In this document: positions 36,865 through 50,240 of the stretch, piece after piece
Position numbering within the stretch: position 1 is the first letter of the stretch
Layout: each line of letters starts with the position of its first letter
DNA from: Tamarix chinensis
Lineage: Eukaryota > Streptophyta > Magnoliopsida > Caryophyllales > Tamaricaceae
Direction of reading: 5' to 3'
Length of the DNA: 64,000 nt
NCBI GenBank assembly: GCA_030549775.1
Contig: CM060172.1
Location: forward strand, 127,895,122-127,959,121
Made by a program: the position numbers and the translations under genes
Notes under the pieces: generated by a model
What the model was told of the DNA's origin: nothing
The model's input: the letters and a program-made list of their open reading frames with translations, nothing else
Databases searched by the model: none

Positions 36865-39800
36865 TGTAATACCTCCATAATTTTAAACCTTTTACTTTAC
36901 CCTTTTGGTAATCATTGTTTAAATTTTTATGAGAATGTGATACCTCATATTTGGAATTGAAAATTGACTATGTTTATTCTATTTTATTCATTTTAATGTT
37001 AAGAAAAATACTCTTTTAAGTTTTATAAATTTTAAGAAAAACTGATATATTTAAAATACTTTTAGTAACTCAAAAGTTACTATTTTTAGAAACCATTTAT
37101 TTTCATATGATAATGTGTTGAAAATATTTTAAGGATTGTTATATTAGTGGTTGGGTTTTTGTAAAATTTAAAAGGTTATTTTAAGCCCTTATTTTGTATA
37201 GAACATTAAAGGGGCAAAATGAGTATTTTGAACAGAAATACATTTTTTTATATATGATAAAAATTTTATATTTCTATTTATCCCTTCATGTCTTTAATTA
37301 TTATCTAATAATCATCTTAAATGATATTATATAACGTATCTTTCTTTATCTCATTTGTGCAAATTCATAGATAAACAGACCAAACTTGGGTAATTTAGCC
37401 ATAACTTTTTTTCCTATAACTAAATTGGACGATTCTTTTTTGCTTTAGAAATATAACTTAAATATATACAAATTTTATCTTTTGAGTTTTTCTAATATCT
37501 AAAAAGAACTTAGTTAAAAATATCAATCAATGTCGGTGATAATTTACTTGTGCAATTTTATTATATCTTTCTATTATGAAAGACTATAATCCCATACAAA
37601 ACCCTAATAGCTAAACCTATGTTTTTCTTTCTCCTCTATTTCCATGGCTTATGTGCTATGCCTCCCACTAATTTTCTTGAAGATGTTTAACCAATTTATC
37701 AAGACCTTTAATTAATTCATCAAGGCCTTTAATTGATTCGTCAAAATATCAAACTATCTTCAAGATTACAAATTCAATATCCAATTTTTATTCTCTTCTT
37801 CTTTGTTTGAGTTCAAGAAATAATTATTCGTTCGATATCATTAACTCATGGGGTTATTTTGGTGTTATAGGATCATTCTTCATGCTTGAAGACCTTATAT
37901 TTTATATATAAGGATTTTACATTTGGTAACATTAATTTATTTAACTTATATACATATATTGTATATATGTGGAATACGATGTCTATAAAGTATGGATTTC
38001 TATTTATTGTATAGATTTATACATTATTATGGCTATATTTTATGCATCGTGATATGTAATATGATTAGTCTAAGAATATATAATTTTATGTTAAATTCGT
38101 GGTAGATTCAATTTGACTGCAACTTTGCACTATTTAAAAAATAATAATAGGACTCAATAATGAGAGTTTACCCATCATATTATATATCAAATGGAAGCCC
38201 CATAAGTCTATTTTTCATAAAAATTATCTTTTATTAAATTTGTGTTATTACGGAAAACAACTGGGTTATAGTAAGGATTGGTTGAATTTGAAAATTTATT
38301 ATAACTTACAAAATTAATTTTTTTTGGTGTGTTGTGTTGGTTTTAACCAATATTGAGTTTTGATAATTATGTTGATACTAAATATTAATGTTTAACCTAA
38401 GTTGATCGAGTTTTATCTTTTAATATACATATGGTTTCAATATTCTAGATAGAGATTTAGATCTAGAAAGTTGGTTATTCTAGTTGGATCTTTCTATTTT
38501 AGGAAAGTTAACTTTTTGGAGAGTTTTCTATTTGAAAAAGTTTCCATGTTTAGAAAGTAGATAATAAAAGAAAGGAATTTAATGAAGAATAGTTACGTAT
38601 GTGTATTACGTGATCACCTTAATAATATATTAATACTTTAAGTGGAACACATAGGCTTTAGTCCTTCAGTATTAACCTCGTGAAGTTGGGGATCGACAAT
38701 AGCCTTTCATTTTCTATTATAGATGTATATTTATTTAATAGCTATAATGAGTTTTGTCTACTCTATAGGCTTCTTCAGACCCTATTGAGGGTTGTGCACA
38801 CTTAAATACTAGATGACCGAGGTTGGATTTTACCCTTTAGTGCTAGGACCACTAAGATTTCCCAAGTGGTGGATCTCCTATGGTTGTGTTTGGTTTTTGT
38901 TGGATGCCTTCATAATTTTATTACCCCCTTTAGGCTATGCCAATTGGGATGTCTCATGTGTGATTTCTAGTCCTCCTATGGTTGGTAGTAGGTCTTGGGA
39001 CTTTGTTTTACCAGGTGATCCCCTGGTTGGTTTACCCACTTAAATAATTAGAGGTTGTGATCACCTAAATTAAACATTAATAATTGGATATTTTATTTAT
39101 TCCATTTTAGTTTTCTTATATCATTCGATGTACATATATACATATTTATATTATATTCCATTTTACTAATGTGTCACTTAGTTGTTTCCCTAACTAACTT
39201 GTTATGTATTTTAAATGGGGTTGCAATGATCTATGATGTACATGGTGAGCAAATAACCTAGTGAAAATTGAGTGTGGACCTATTTATAGTGTCGATGACA
39301 TACATAGTGGTGGCCATTTTCAGGGATTTGCTTGTCATCATTTATTTCAATAATTGCTTTCATACTTTTTGTTGTAATTGATATTTTCATTTTTATTTTT
39401 TCATTTGGTTTTGATTTCCATTGTCGTTACTATAAATTTGTATGTTTCCTTATTATAATTAGCCTTAGAAGCTATTATAAGTGGGGCATTAGCGTCCACT
39501 TATTCTAGCTATGGCAGTAATATCCTCATTGTATTTATCTTTTGTATATATTTTTTTCTTATTTTTCTAGTCAATTGGCTTTGAAAAATAAGGGTGATAT
39601 ACTTAAGTTGATGATTGTGGTGGTTCCCACGGTTGATATTGTAATTCCTCTTAGTGCTGGTTTGGTATGAGTGGGGGGTAATGGACATGGAAAAATTACA
39701 CCCATATTTTATATATCTTATGTAATCTATTTAAAATTAAATATCCTCATTCTAATGAATACCCATTTTAGATCCTAATTTGATCTAAAATGGGTATTTT

Positions 39801-40480
39801 ATTAAAAATATATTTATTATTATTAAATAATCAATATAAAATACATAAAATATGGGAAAAAAATGTTCTGCCCCTATTAACTCCATACCAAACAAGCCCT
39901 TAAAGTTAATAAAAAATGTTTTTGGTTTTTCCTTGTAGTGTCAGATGTCGGTTTCCCTTATAGTGTCGAAGTTGAGTGGTTTGATAGTTACTATTGAGTA
40001 CTACCCTTCTATGAGATGTTGGTAGCTACTATTGTCTACTAACCTTGTTATGAGGTGTTGATAGTTTCTATTGTTGTTATCTTTGTTACATGGTTTATTA
40101 GTTGACTACTAAATAGTTGTGTGAGAAGGTTGATGATATTGCATGCTATAGTATCTTGCACCCTTGAGTATCCATGATTTGATATTATCAAGTGATCGTG
40201 TGCTTTTCATATAGGATCTTATGTTGTGTATATGATATGGTCATGTAAGCATGCTATTTTGCTCTGAGTTGGGTATGCTTACTAAGTACTTTTGTACTTA
40301 ACAGATTATTTTTTTAATGCTTGTGGTGTAGGTGTTCTGATTACTTGAGAAGCTTTGGATTTGAGTCAAAGAGCTGGGTTTGCGTTGTCTTTGTCCTATG
40401 TTTGAATTTCTTGTTTTAGTTATGGTTTGTTTATTTTGGCTTACGTAACCTCTGTTTGAAATTTTGTAATCTTAAAAAAA
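36865..40480 (+). mobile_element. Probable long LTR, copy F (right end uncertain)
   Basis: It starts TGTAATACCTCC like copies B and C. It shares ACGTGATCACCTTAAT then ACTTTAAGTGGAA (about 38607-38650) with the inverse of 63390-63440. The stretch GCTTACTAAGTAC...GTACTTA near 40270-40300 matches the block close to the other end in copies B and C. I did not find the expected right terminus or a target-site duplication, so the end coordinate is approximate. A Tourist-like MITE is nested inside. Confidence 0.45.
39654..39899. mobile_element. Tourist-like (PIF/Harbinger) MITE
   Basis: Terminal inverted repeats GTGCTGGTTTGGTATG and, from the other end, GGGCTTGTTTGGTATG, flanked by the 3 bp target duplication TTA (39651-39653 and 39900-39902). 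The interior is a fold-back: CCCATATTTTAT pairs with ATAAAATATGGG, and the centre is a near-perfect palindrome on TACCCATTTTAGATC/GATCTAAAATGGGTA. The length of 246 bp and the TTA target are typical of Tourist elements. Confidence 0.88.
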
Positions 40481-41948
40481 ATTGATTTTATGTCTAGCAT
40501 TGCATCCATCATGGCTGTCTTTTTACATGATTTTTTTTATGCTAAAATTCAATTTCAATTTTTTATATTTTAGTTAAACATGCACATGTTGAATTTTCAT
40601 GATTTATGGTAATTGCTTAGTATTTATTTTGTAATTTCTAAGTTTAATTGGAATTAGGGTTAATATGGTAATTTTCTTCTTCAACAATTATTAGTATAAT
40701 TTTAGGGGGCTAATGGTTAACTGTTGACCATAATATTTAACCTTTGAAATAGTAGTTAGTATAAATAGTAATAAAATATTAATAGTTATTATTAAATCTT
40801 GGCTTTTACCATAAGTTTTCTTAGTATAATCTAACGTTTTATAAATTTTATGAATAGTATTTATAAGATTAGTAAAATTTTCTAAATTTATGGTTGGTCA
40901 TAATTAAAATATTTGAAATTCACTACTAATTCAAGTAAAAGACTAAGTTTGAGTTTAAGTGAGTGGCATTGAGATAACCTCCAAGGTATGGTAGTGGAGT
41001 CGATGCCTTCTTTATTTATATGGTACCCATTATGTTGGTATGATGTTAGCGAGGCATATTTCTACTCTATAGATGACTTATAAACCTTATAGGAGATATT
41101 AATATTTAATGTTAGAGTGTTCTTAATGGATCATAGTTTCCTTAGCCAGTGGTGTTATGGATAATTTTTTAGTTATTAGTGTTAGAATATGTCCTCTTAG
41201 ATACGTACATAAATAAGTTCTCGTATGATAACGTCAATCAATGGACCTTTCATGTGATTGTGTATCTGCTTTTACTTTTAATCCCATGACGGTATAAGTA
41301 AATGCATGTTATTATTTGTACTAGGTTTCTTAGATGTGATTCATGTGCTAGCATGGCTTCATTTCTCTTGTGTTTACCATGATTTCCTTTCTCTTACTTT
41401 TACCATGATAAACATGTTTCTACATGCATTACGTATAAGCATGATTTCACTTTTAGTAGTTTGTGTTCATTCAGTACGATTTTCATCCAAATACATTACT
41501 TTTTTTAGATGCTAGTGTACAAGTGCTAAAGGAAGATATCTTTGTGGAGGACATGAAATTTTCATGGCCTAGGTAGGTTAGGTTTATAATATGGTATCTG
41601 GTACACCATATCGATGTTCTTTTTGTGTCAAAACATGGATATTTTTATGTCATTTTGTACCCTTCTATTCCTCCTTATTTTATTGTTAATTGTTCTAGTG
41701 TTTTATCTCCTTTTTGGACAGTGTTATACATACATACATACAAACATACATATATATCCCTCTGTTTCTATTTGACGTATTTTGTTTATATTGAGTAAAT
41801 TTAGCCTCTTTAACCTTGTATTTTGTGTAAGAATTGTGGGAGAACCAGATAAACACTTAACATGGTGGCACCCCCATATATTAGAGTTTATCTTCTGTGA
41901 TTTAAATATTTGTTTTCTTCGATTCATAAACATTGGGAAGTTACAACA
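40481..41948. other. AT-rich intergenic stretch
   Basis: No gene or assignable element seen. A short (CATA)n run lies near 41727-41750. Confidence 0.5.
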
Positions 41949-42321
41949 AGCTTTAGTTTTTATTATTTCTTAGTAACTCCTAGATTATTAGGTGATTTAT
42001 GTATTAAGGTTTAAGAGGTATTGTTAATAAAATGTGTACTAAACCCTAGACATATTAGAAGTCACCGGTTGCTTCTTAAGATACATAACACTATAAATTA
42101 GAGGCTTTAGCCCCATTGATAAGTAGTTTGGGGAATTAACAAAATCATAAATTCTCCTACTCTTCTTTTGTTATCTCATATATCCTTGTCTCTTTTATTG
42201 CCCTCTCCCTGACTCTCCTTTCTCATTCTCTCTTATTCAAGCACCATAATTTGAAGCACTCTTAAATACAATTAATCTCTCAATTGTCCCATAATGCGAC
42301 CCATGAATTGGGACTATACCA
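41949..42321 (+). mobile_element. 5'-truncated Copia-like LTR fragment
   Basis: Homologous to 26290-26642, including TTTATGTATTA, TATAAATTAGAGGCTTTAG (the LTR TATA region) and CAATTGTCCCATAAT. It lacks the first part of the LTR and ends directly at a hAT-like copy. Confidence 0.7.
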
Positions 42322-43688
42322 TAAATGGTTTGGTTTGGTTAGATTTTAGCCTTAAATTGAACCAAGTAATATTTTTAAGGTTTAAGAAGATGTCTAACTA
42401 AAAAGGAGGGAATACGGTTTGGTTTGGTTTTAACATCAAACCATATTTCTGCAATAAAAATATCAAACCAAACCAAACCATTCCTTGAATGATCAAAACC
42501 ATACCATGTTAGTGATTTATGGTTTAATTCAATTAATTTTACCCTTTTTGCATATTAAATATCAAAAATTAATTATTCAACCCAAAATCACTTTTATATT
42601 ATTATGAAAATTAGAAATGACGAGCAATCAATACTAAATTGTATTTTAAAATTTTAAAAATATTAGTTTTACAATAATATCTAATATAGTATAAACTTAT
42701 GTAGATATGGTTGTATAGGGGAAATATCCAATGAGAATTAGCTCTCTCAGAGAAAACTGAAAACTAACACTCTTAGTTGATAAAGTTACTCATAGTAAGC
42801 GATAAAAACTACTCTTAGTAGGTAGATAAAGCTATTATAAGTAACTCAATAAATTATAATATTTTAAGTATTAGGAAAAAAAGTGGTTGTATTTTTATAA
42901 ATGTTGTGTATTTATGTTTCACATATAGAAACTACCAACAGTAGATGGTAGAAACTAATCTAAGTTGGTGGAAGGATCTACTATAATTGTTTAAGGAAAT
43001 TATAATATTTAAGTGCTTGAAATAAAAACGGTGGTGTTTCTATAGATATTAGGTATTTATATTTCAGGTAAGAAAACTACCCACAATGGGTGGATAAACT
43101 ACCTTCAGTGGGTGGAAGAAACTACTATAAATTTATCATAAAATTATAATATTTGAGAGCTAGGAAATAAGGCGGTGATATTTGTATAAATATTAAATAT
43201 TTATGTTTTAAGTTAAAAAACTATCAACTGTAGATGGTGGAAGCTGCCTGCTATAGGTGGTAGAAATTACTTGTAGCAGGTGGTGGAGACTGCTGTAAGC
43301 ATATCAAAAAACTAGGATGGAAGGTAGTTCTCATTATATATATATAAGTCATATTTGCAATTATAAGAAAAATATAATAGAAATTCAATTCAAGTAATGC
43401 ACAAATTATACAATATTTTATAACCAATTATCTGACTGCTTTTAGTATGCAAATGATAAAATAAAATAAAAAGAGTACATAAATACTTTTAGTGTTAGAG
43501 GAAAATATCATTATGACAAATGATTCATGATGAATAGATATACTTACAACATAGTCATTAGATAGAATTACAACAAACAATACTCACTTGATGGTCATAT
43601 ATATACAGCTAAGGTTTATAAACTATAATTTACTTCTTCAAACTATAACCGAACTGTTTAAAAAATATATGAACAAACCATAAAATTA
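42322..43688. mobile_element. hAT-like element copy 2, interrupted
   Basis: Starts in GGTTTGGTTTGGTTAG and aligns with 12263-12945 on both sides of an insertion at about 42718-43334. Blocks shared with copy 1 include TATGGTTGTATA before the insertion and TATATATAAGTMATATT then TACTTACAACATAG after it. No transposase. Confidence 0.6.
42718..43334. mobile_element. Small element with 145 bp tandem repeats
   Basis: An insertion within hAT-like copy 2, defined by comparison with the uninterrupted copy 1. Near its ends are short inverted repeats AATGAGAATTAGC and, from the right, AATGAGAACTACC. The interior has about three units of 144-146 bp, each beginning AAATTATAATATTT (42851, 42997, 43141) and containing the motifs GGTGGAAG and AAACTAC. 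No coding capacity. Superfamily unknown. Confidence 0.65.
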
Positions 43689-43825
43689 GCATATGTTTGG
43701 ATCTACTTATCAAAATTAATTATTTTAGATAATTACTTATTTTAGAAACTTTTTAGGCTAAAAAGTTTATAAAATAAATAGTTATCTATGATAACTACTT
43801 TTAATTAGCAACTCCAAACAAGCAA
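43689..43825. mobile_element. Small Tourist-like MITE
   Basis: Ends GCATATGTTTGGA and, from the right, TTGCTTGTTTGGA, flanked by TTA on both sides (43686-43688 and 43826-43828). The interior folds back: AGATAATTACTTATTTT and AAACTTTTTAG pair with CTAAAAAGTTT and AAAATAAATAGTTATCT. The length is 137 bp. Confidence 0.72.
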
Positions 43826-43828
43826 TTA

Positions 43829-44375
43829 GTTACTTGATTTAAAATTGCTTTAACTTCTTTTCTGAAATTATAAATAATGAAAAAATCATTGCTAAATTTT
43901 TAATTGAAAAATATCATTGTTATAGTGATATTTAACACATTATGTGATTATGTAACTATAATTTTGTATATATAAATACTATTTATATATAAGCCATAAA
44001 TGTAAGAAAAATATACTAGCAGCACGGTTCAAATAATTCACAAATTAGGTAATATATTTTTAAGCAATTCTCTAATTAATGTAAGTATGTAAACAAAAAC
44101 ACACACACATGAATACTTTATGATACAAGAATAAAATCTAATTAATGCAAATGATTCATTGTGATACATATATACTTACAACATAACTATTTGTTAGGAT
44201 TATACCAAATTATATTCCATTTGATGGTAATATTACCAGCTTGCGGTATATAAACCATGATTTAAGTTTTCAAACCGCAACCAAACTATTTTTAAAAAAA
44301 ATCTAAATCAAAACAAAAAATTATAATTTGATTAAGCTCGATTAATGATTCGAATCGCATTATGTTCATCTTTAT
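43829..44375. mobile_element. hAT-like element, copy 3
   Basis: Third member of the family. It shares TATATATAAATACTATTTATATATAAG, GATTCAT then TACTTACAACATA, and a right end in GCATTATGTTCATC with copy 1. Its left end is obscured by the adjoining MITE. Confidence 0.55.
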
Positions 44376-47300
44376 GGACAATGTATGAAAGGGCACAAAA
44401 CACCCAAAACAAAAAGACCTATTGTTAAAGAAGATAAGTAGGTTCGAGCCAAGGGCTCTTCTAACTAATTTTATATCAAGTTGGTGCCCTGAATTCCATT
44501 GAAAAAAATAATCAAAATGACACAATGTAATTTTGTTAGAAAACATAATGTTTTGATAAAATTTGTTTACATATAGAGTATAAAACTTTTAATCATTAAT
44601 TGATAGGATAAAATTAAATCATAAATTATGATTTAATTTGATTTAGTTAAGAAAAATATAAATAATTTAGTTTTAGGCATTTCATTTGTAGTTATTATTT
44701 AAAAATTTTGTTGGCTTTTGTGATTGACGGTCGACTTTTATTAAATAAGCATAAATCTATTAAATTTGCTATAAATACTAAAAAATTATAACTGAAGAGC
44801 TATAGTTTGATACACAAGTTTTTTTTTCCAACCCTACCGCAGTAGACATGGGATTTTCAGGTATATTTGTTTCTAATGAAATTGATGATTATCACGGAAG
44901 AAAGATGATCTCCAAATGATATTTATCACCACGTACTTTATTAATACTAAGTCAATATTAAATAGAAGGTTATTTTAATAATTTATATATTTTCTCTATT
45001 TTAAAAAATATTTTATTAATTTAAAATTTTTATTTTGAAATTAAAGTTGTTTTACAAAAATTAATGCTTACTTTTTATTTTTATCCATATATTTTCCTTT
45101 TTTTATTCTATTCATTAATTATAATATTATTTTATAATAAAGAGTATATTTATTAATTCTTAAAATAGTATGTAAATTGATAAAAAAAAAAGATTTTATC
45201 TTAGAAATAGGGGAAGTGTTATTTTAAAAACAAAAAAATATAATGTTAAATTTTTTTATACCCTTTATTAAAATATTTTAAAAAATTAATACATATATGC
45301 TAAAATAAAATTTTTAACTTTTCCAAGTTAATTTTTTTATATAAAATATTTATAATAGGATAATTCATATTTTAATACCGGGAGGGTACCGACAAAAATA
45401 AAATAAGCAAGGGACCACAGTTCTATTATGGTTGTGTGAATTTAAGATGCGTGCTGCCCGCTGAGGAATCAAACCATCTTGTAATTTAGGAAACGGTCCA
45501 TTTTTATTAAATGCAAAAAAAAAAAAAAAAAATTCTCAAGGATAGCTGGCTAAACTTGTCTTATCCATCGTCCCTACGCCATCCTTCGTAGGGATCCATG
45601 GGAATTTGGGATTTTACTACATGCTTCGATCGAGGGCCATCATTACCAGCCGAAAAAATAGCCGCGCGGACTAGAAAGAACCGAGAGGATTGTATGTCAC
45701 GGATTTATTCCAGCTCTTGATGATCTGTTGGACAAGGAGGTGAGGTGAACATCCACATTAATACCTTAAATTTGCCATTATCTAAATATTTATTTATTTT
45801 TTTTATTAATTTATCTTAATTTTCTTTAATGGATATGAATTATATTAGATATATAGCATTCAATTATTTTTATAATCACATCAATAATTATTTAAAATTA
45901 AATTTATATTATTAATATATACAAATCAATTAAGTATAAATTTGAGATACTTAATTTTAATTAAATATAAATTGGTCCCACTTTACTCCTCAGTTCAATC
46001 CAAACAGACAGACTAAAAAATTGGAGGTACCTGATTTTCCACACCAAATTTGAGGTACCTGCCGCATCAGTTAACATTGAATTCGAGCGAGGTACATGAA
46101 ATTTGAAATTGGGCTGCTTTTTTTGATCATCAATGCAGACGCTCAGAGGTCCGCGGACTGCGGTTACGGTATATTCTCATAAATGTTAATCCTCTTGTCG
46201 AAGCAAAAGATGTCTCTGCCTTAAATTGGTCTGCCGTCGAATTCATGGTCCACAGGGGTAAAAAATAATACCCCCTAAGCATGTGATTTTAAACACTTTT
46301 TAATAAAATAATAAAAATAATTTTAAAATTAAACTAACAATTTTTATTAAAAATAATAAAATATTTAATACATATATAATTAAAAAGAAAAGTGAGGATA
46401 ATAATAAAAATTATAATTTTACTTTTTTAAAATAAATTTTTTCTTACAAAAATTTAAAGATATAATAATTTTTATATTTTCAATACGGAAGAAATAATAA
46501 ACAAGTTGTCGGTCTCCATTTGAATTAAATAAATTTAAGTTGTCGTAAATATTAAAAAAATTATCTAGATTAAAATAATATAACTAAATTTGGTTTAATA
46601 TTTTAAATATTATTTAAATAATATTGACTTAATTTGAATAAATGAAGGATAATATTGCTAATGTAAGATAAAAAAATTACTTAATTGTTATCTTTTATTT
46701 AGCATATCTTTGGTTTTTAGAGATAATTTAATTACGATAGATTATTGTAAATAAAAAATTAACCTAGATAAATATAATAATTTAAAAAATAATTGAAATG
46801 GCCTTGATTGATTTCAATCCAAATAGATTATAAATACCATACATATATGACCAATTTTTTATTATTTTATTAGTGGCAAGCATAACATATTCTACTGCAT
46901 TACCATTTCTTTCAGAGGAAAGATTTATAAAAAAGAATATTTTATCTGTTTTACATTAGATAATTTATAGTTTTTTCACGTTTTGTTTAATGTAAGTCCT
47001 CTTTCATGTTATAATAAAAAAAAATTGTTGCTATATTTTTTAATTTATCATCTTATGTTTTATTAAAGTATTTTCTAATAAAATTATTTAAATTCTGATA
47101 AATATATTTTAGCCAACTTACATATCATTTACTTTAAAATTTAATTTTGTTTAATTTTTACATAAAAAATATATATTATGAGTCAGATTAAATTTTTAAT
47201 CTATACAATGCTACTACAAGTACAACTATGGTTGGAAACGGCATATAGCTATGGTTTTCAGTAGTTATTTAATCAAGCATCGTAAATATAGAGAAAGCGC

Positions 47301-48689
47301 CAAAGCGCTTGCTAAATTAACAAATACAAGTCAGGGTGGCACTAGATGAGGTTGGAAAAAAAAACTTGCAAGCATTATTTATTAAAATTTAAAAAATAAA
47401 GACAGAAATAAATGGTAAAAAAATTATATGTGTGTGTATTTAAAAAAATAGATTAAATCTACTAAAATTAAGAAGAAAAAAAATTAAAACTGTTATCTAG
47501 TTGATTTAAATTATTAATATATATTTTTTAAAATAATTAAATATTTTTTATATCAATTTTAATAGTAAAAAAATTTCGGAACTAGAAATATCTTCCGGAC
47601 GTGTCCTTGACTCCGTGCTTCGCTGATGCCTGTCCCTAAATCATTAATCTATTCGACAAGCCTTGTCTTATGTACAAGGGGTAAATCTTAAAATGAAGCC
47701 TAAAAAACAGATTTTGGTACATACGCATACGCTGCGTCGTGCATTAAACTACGAGAACCGAATTCCTGACATTCCTCCACGGTTTGTGGCATTATTTGAT
47801 CAAGATCATTAACGGATCAAGAAAAACGAAAGAGGCGCAATTAATGTCTAGATAATAGTAATATAAAAATATTGTTTCATTTATTTTATAACATAGATCA
47901 TTTTTTTTAATTTTATTAAATCGCTAATATATTTTAATATGTATGAATAAAAATTATAAAAAAATAACACTATAAAAATAATTTTAAAAATGCATTTATT
48001 ATATTTTTATATTATAATTCATTTTATTTAAAAAGAATAAAGAGCCTAAGTTGAACATTAAAATCTGAAAGTGACTTATATTATAAAATAAATATATTAT
48101 TATGGTCGTTGTAAACCCGTAATAATATGCCAAGTAATTGGCTATTGGTGTTTACCATTATTGTTGTAGGATTTGGCAAGTGATTAAGGGGCACAATTTT
48201 GGATAATTAGTTTTGTCATCTTTGAATGTCTTATGGCAAGTTATAGTTTCATTGTGTGACTATAAAATATAAATGGTTTAAATATGATAAGATGTTACAA
48301 CTAGTAATGTTAAAATATAACAATTATTGATTAAACCTAAATTTCATATACCAAAGGTTTCGAGTTTAAATAGTCCCTCTTCAGTATTTTGTAAACGCAC
48401 GGTCAATGTATATAAGATAAAATAAATAAAAATGAAAAAAGAGGGGAAAAAAAAGTAAGCCTACAGGTGCAAGTTAGACACTAACATTTTCCCAAACAAA
48501 AAAAAAGGTTAACAAAAATTCAATTATAAAATATCTTACATTTTGAGAGAGATGGAGTAAGAAAAAAATTGGTTAGTAAATAAAAATATTATTACCACCA
48601 AATGCATTGTGATGAGTATATCCTCGAATTATCAACAAATACAAGAAATAACATTAACAAAATTTGTTAAGAAAATCAACTAAGGCACT
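44376..48689. other. AT-rich intergenic stretch, no gene seen
   Basis: More than 4 kb of low-complexity AT-rich DNA. Slightly GC-richer patches near 45440-45740 and 46120-46250 do not hold an open frame or RNA gene that I can recognise. Confidence 0.55.
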
Positions 48690-50240
48690 ATATGACTTGC
48701 AATGATGAAGACTGTCAATCCTCTAGCCATGTACTTGACAGTATTATCAATGATCTATAGTGGCATGTTTTTCTTTCCCTAAAATATATGTCAATTTCAC
48801 TCTTCCCATAAGTGATACATAGCTAGGGGTAACAAGTATATCAGTACTTGTGTCCTACTTCTTGGTCCATATCCCCCATTGGATTTATTTCATCATGGTC
48901 TAATGAATTAGACTAATGTGTGCAGCTAATAACTCCCATTAAATGGTGCCAACCCTGCTAGGAGTATGAGTAATAGAAATGAGTGCTACATGGTCTCCTT
49001 ATCATTTTCATATAAAGTGCAAACTTCATCCAAATTGAGATTCATTTGTCTCGTGTGATTTTTGGTGAAGAATAGATGTTTGATAGTCAACCATAAGTGT
49101 ACCTTTTGTTGTGGTATACTAATAGGCCTCTAGATAAATTTCCACCAGGATACCTCTTCCCTTTGAGGCATTAGCGTGTTTTATTCCGTTAGATGTATTA
49201 TATGAACCTCTTTCAACTACTTTATGTTTGACATTGGGCCAACAAATAATCATGAATGTGTTCATCAATTGCAACAATCTCCTTAGGCTTTAGGAGACAG
49301 TTGTTGTAATGGCAACATGCTAAACATATATTCCTTTGATGAAATATGCATGAAACCATTTCACCCATAAGACATCCTTCTTGAGTTTTAGATTCTAAAG
49401 GATCCTTCCCATTGTTGCTATGTTTCACCGCTCTAAATCAAATAAACCCTAGTTGCCCTTTTACTTTGGCAGAATTGTCTCCAAGCCTCCAAACTTTGCT
49501 CGGTAAGTTGGTGAGTGCTTGGCCAGAAGAAGCTTTTGTAATTTACATTAATATCATTTATGATTCCTTTATGAAGCAAGTACTTAAGGCCCCGATAAGC
49601 TTGAATGCCAAATAGAAGTGATTTTACCAATTAAAGCCTCCCTGCATAACTTTGAAACTTCATCTACCAAGACAGAGTATGGTTGTGAATTTATCCAACA
49701 TCTCCTAATATTCATGCACTTGTAAGGTTTTACCTGTAATAGGAATACCAATATACTTTATAGGCAAGGCGCCTTCTCGAATCGGCAATTTATGGAATAC
49801 AACATTCTTTATCTCCTCATTCACCCCTCCTATATAACATATCACACTTTTAGAAACATTTACATGCAACCGTGGGATTCGAGAATAACACATAAAAACA
49901 TCATAGAGATTAGGTACATAACTATAGTCATCCTGACAAAATAAAAGTAAGTCATCTACAAACAATAGAGAACTTAACTTCACTCATGTACACTTAGGGT
50001 AGGGTGAAAACCAATAATCGGCTACAAAGTGTTAAATAGTCTACTTGCATACCTTGTGATGATAATAAACAAATAAGGAGAAATTGGATCACTCTACTAT
50101 AAAACCTAACAAACCTTAAATAGGGGATGTTAGGAACCATTAAGCAAAAGAGAATAACTAACAGAAGTGACACATATTGTAGCAAGTTTAACAAAGTGAA
50201 ATGAGAAGTTTAGTGATAGGGAGCATTTTCTCTGCTTTTG
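48690..50240 (-). mobile_element. Decayed LINE ORF2 fragment
   Basis: The - strand encodes, in order from the right, a DPISPYLFIIITRYASRLF block (about 50000-50110), LLFVDDLLLFC with the catalytic FVDD (near 49940-49980), LHVNVSKSVIC, ALPIKYIGIPI, then a KGIINDINVNYKSFFWPS block (49433-49630). Further left are degenerate tail blocks such as LWLTIKHLFFTK near 49050-49110. Several frameshifts and stops separate them. Neither end nor a target duplication was found. Confidence 0.8.
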
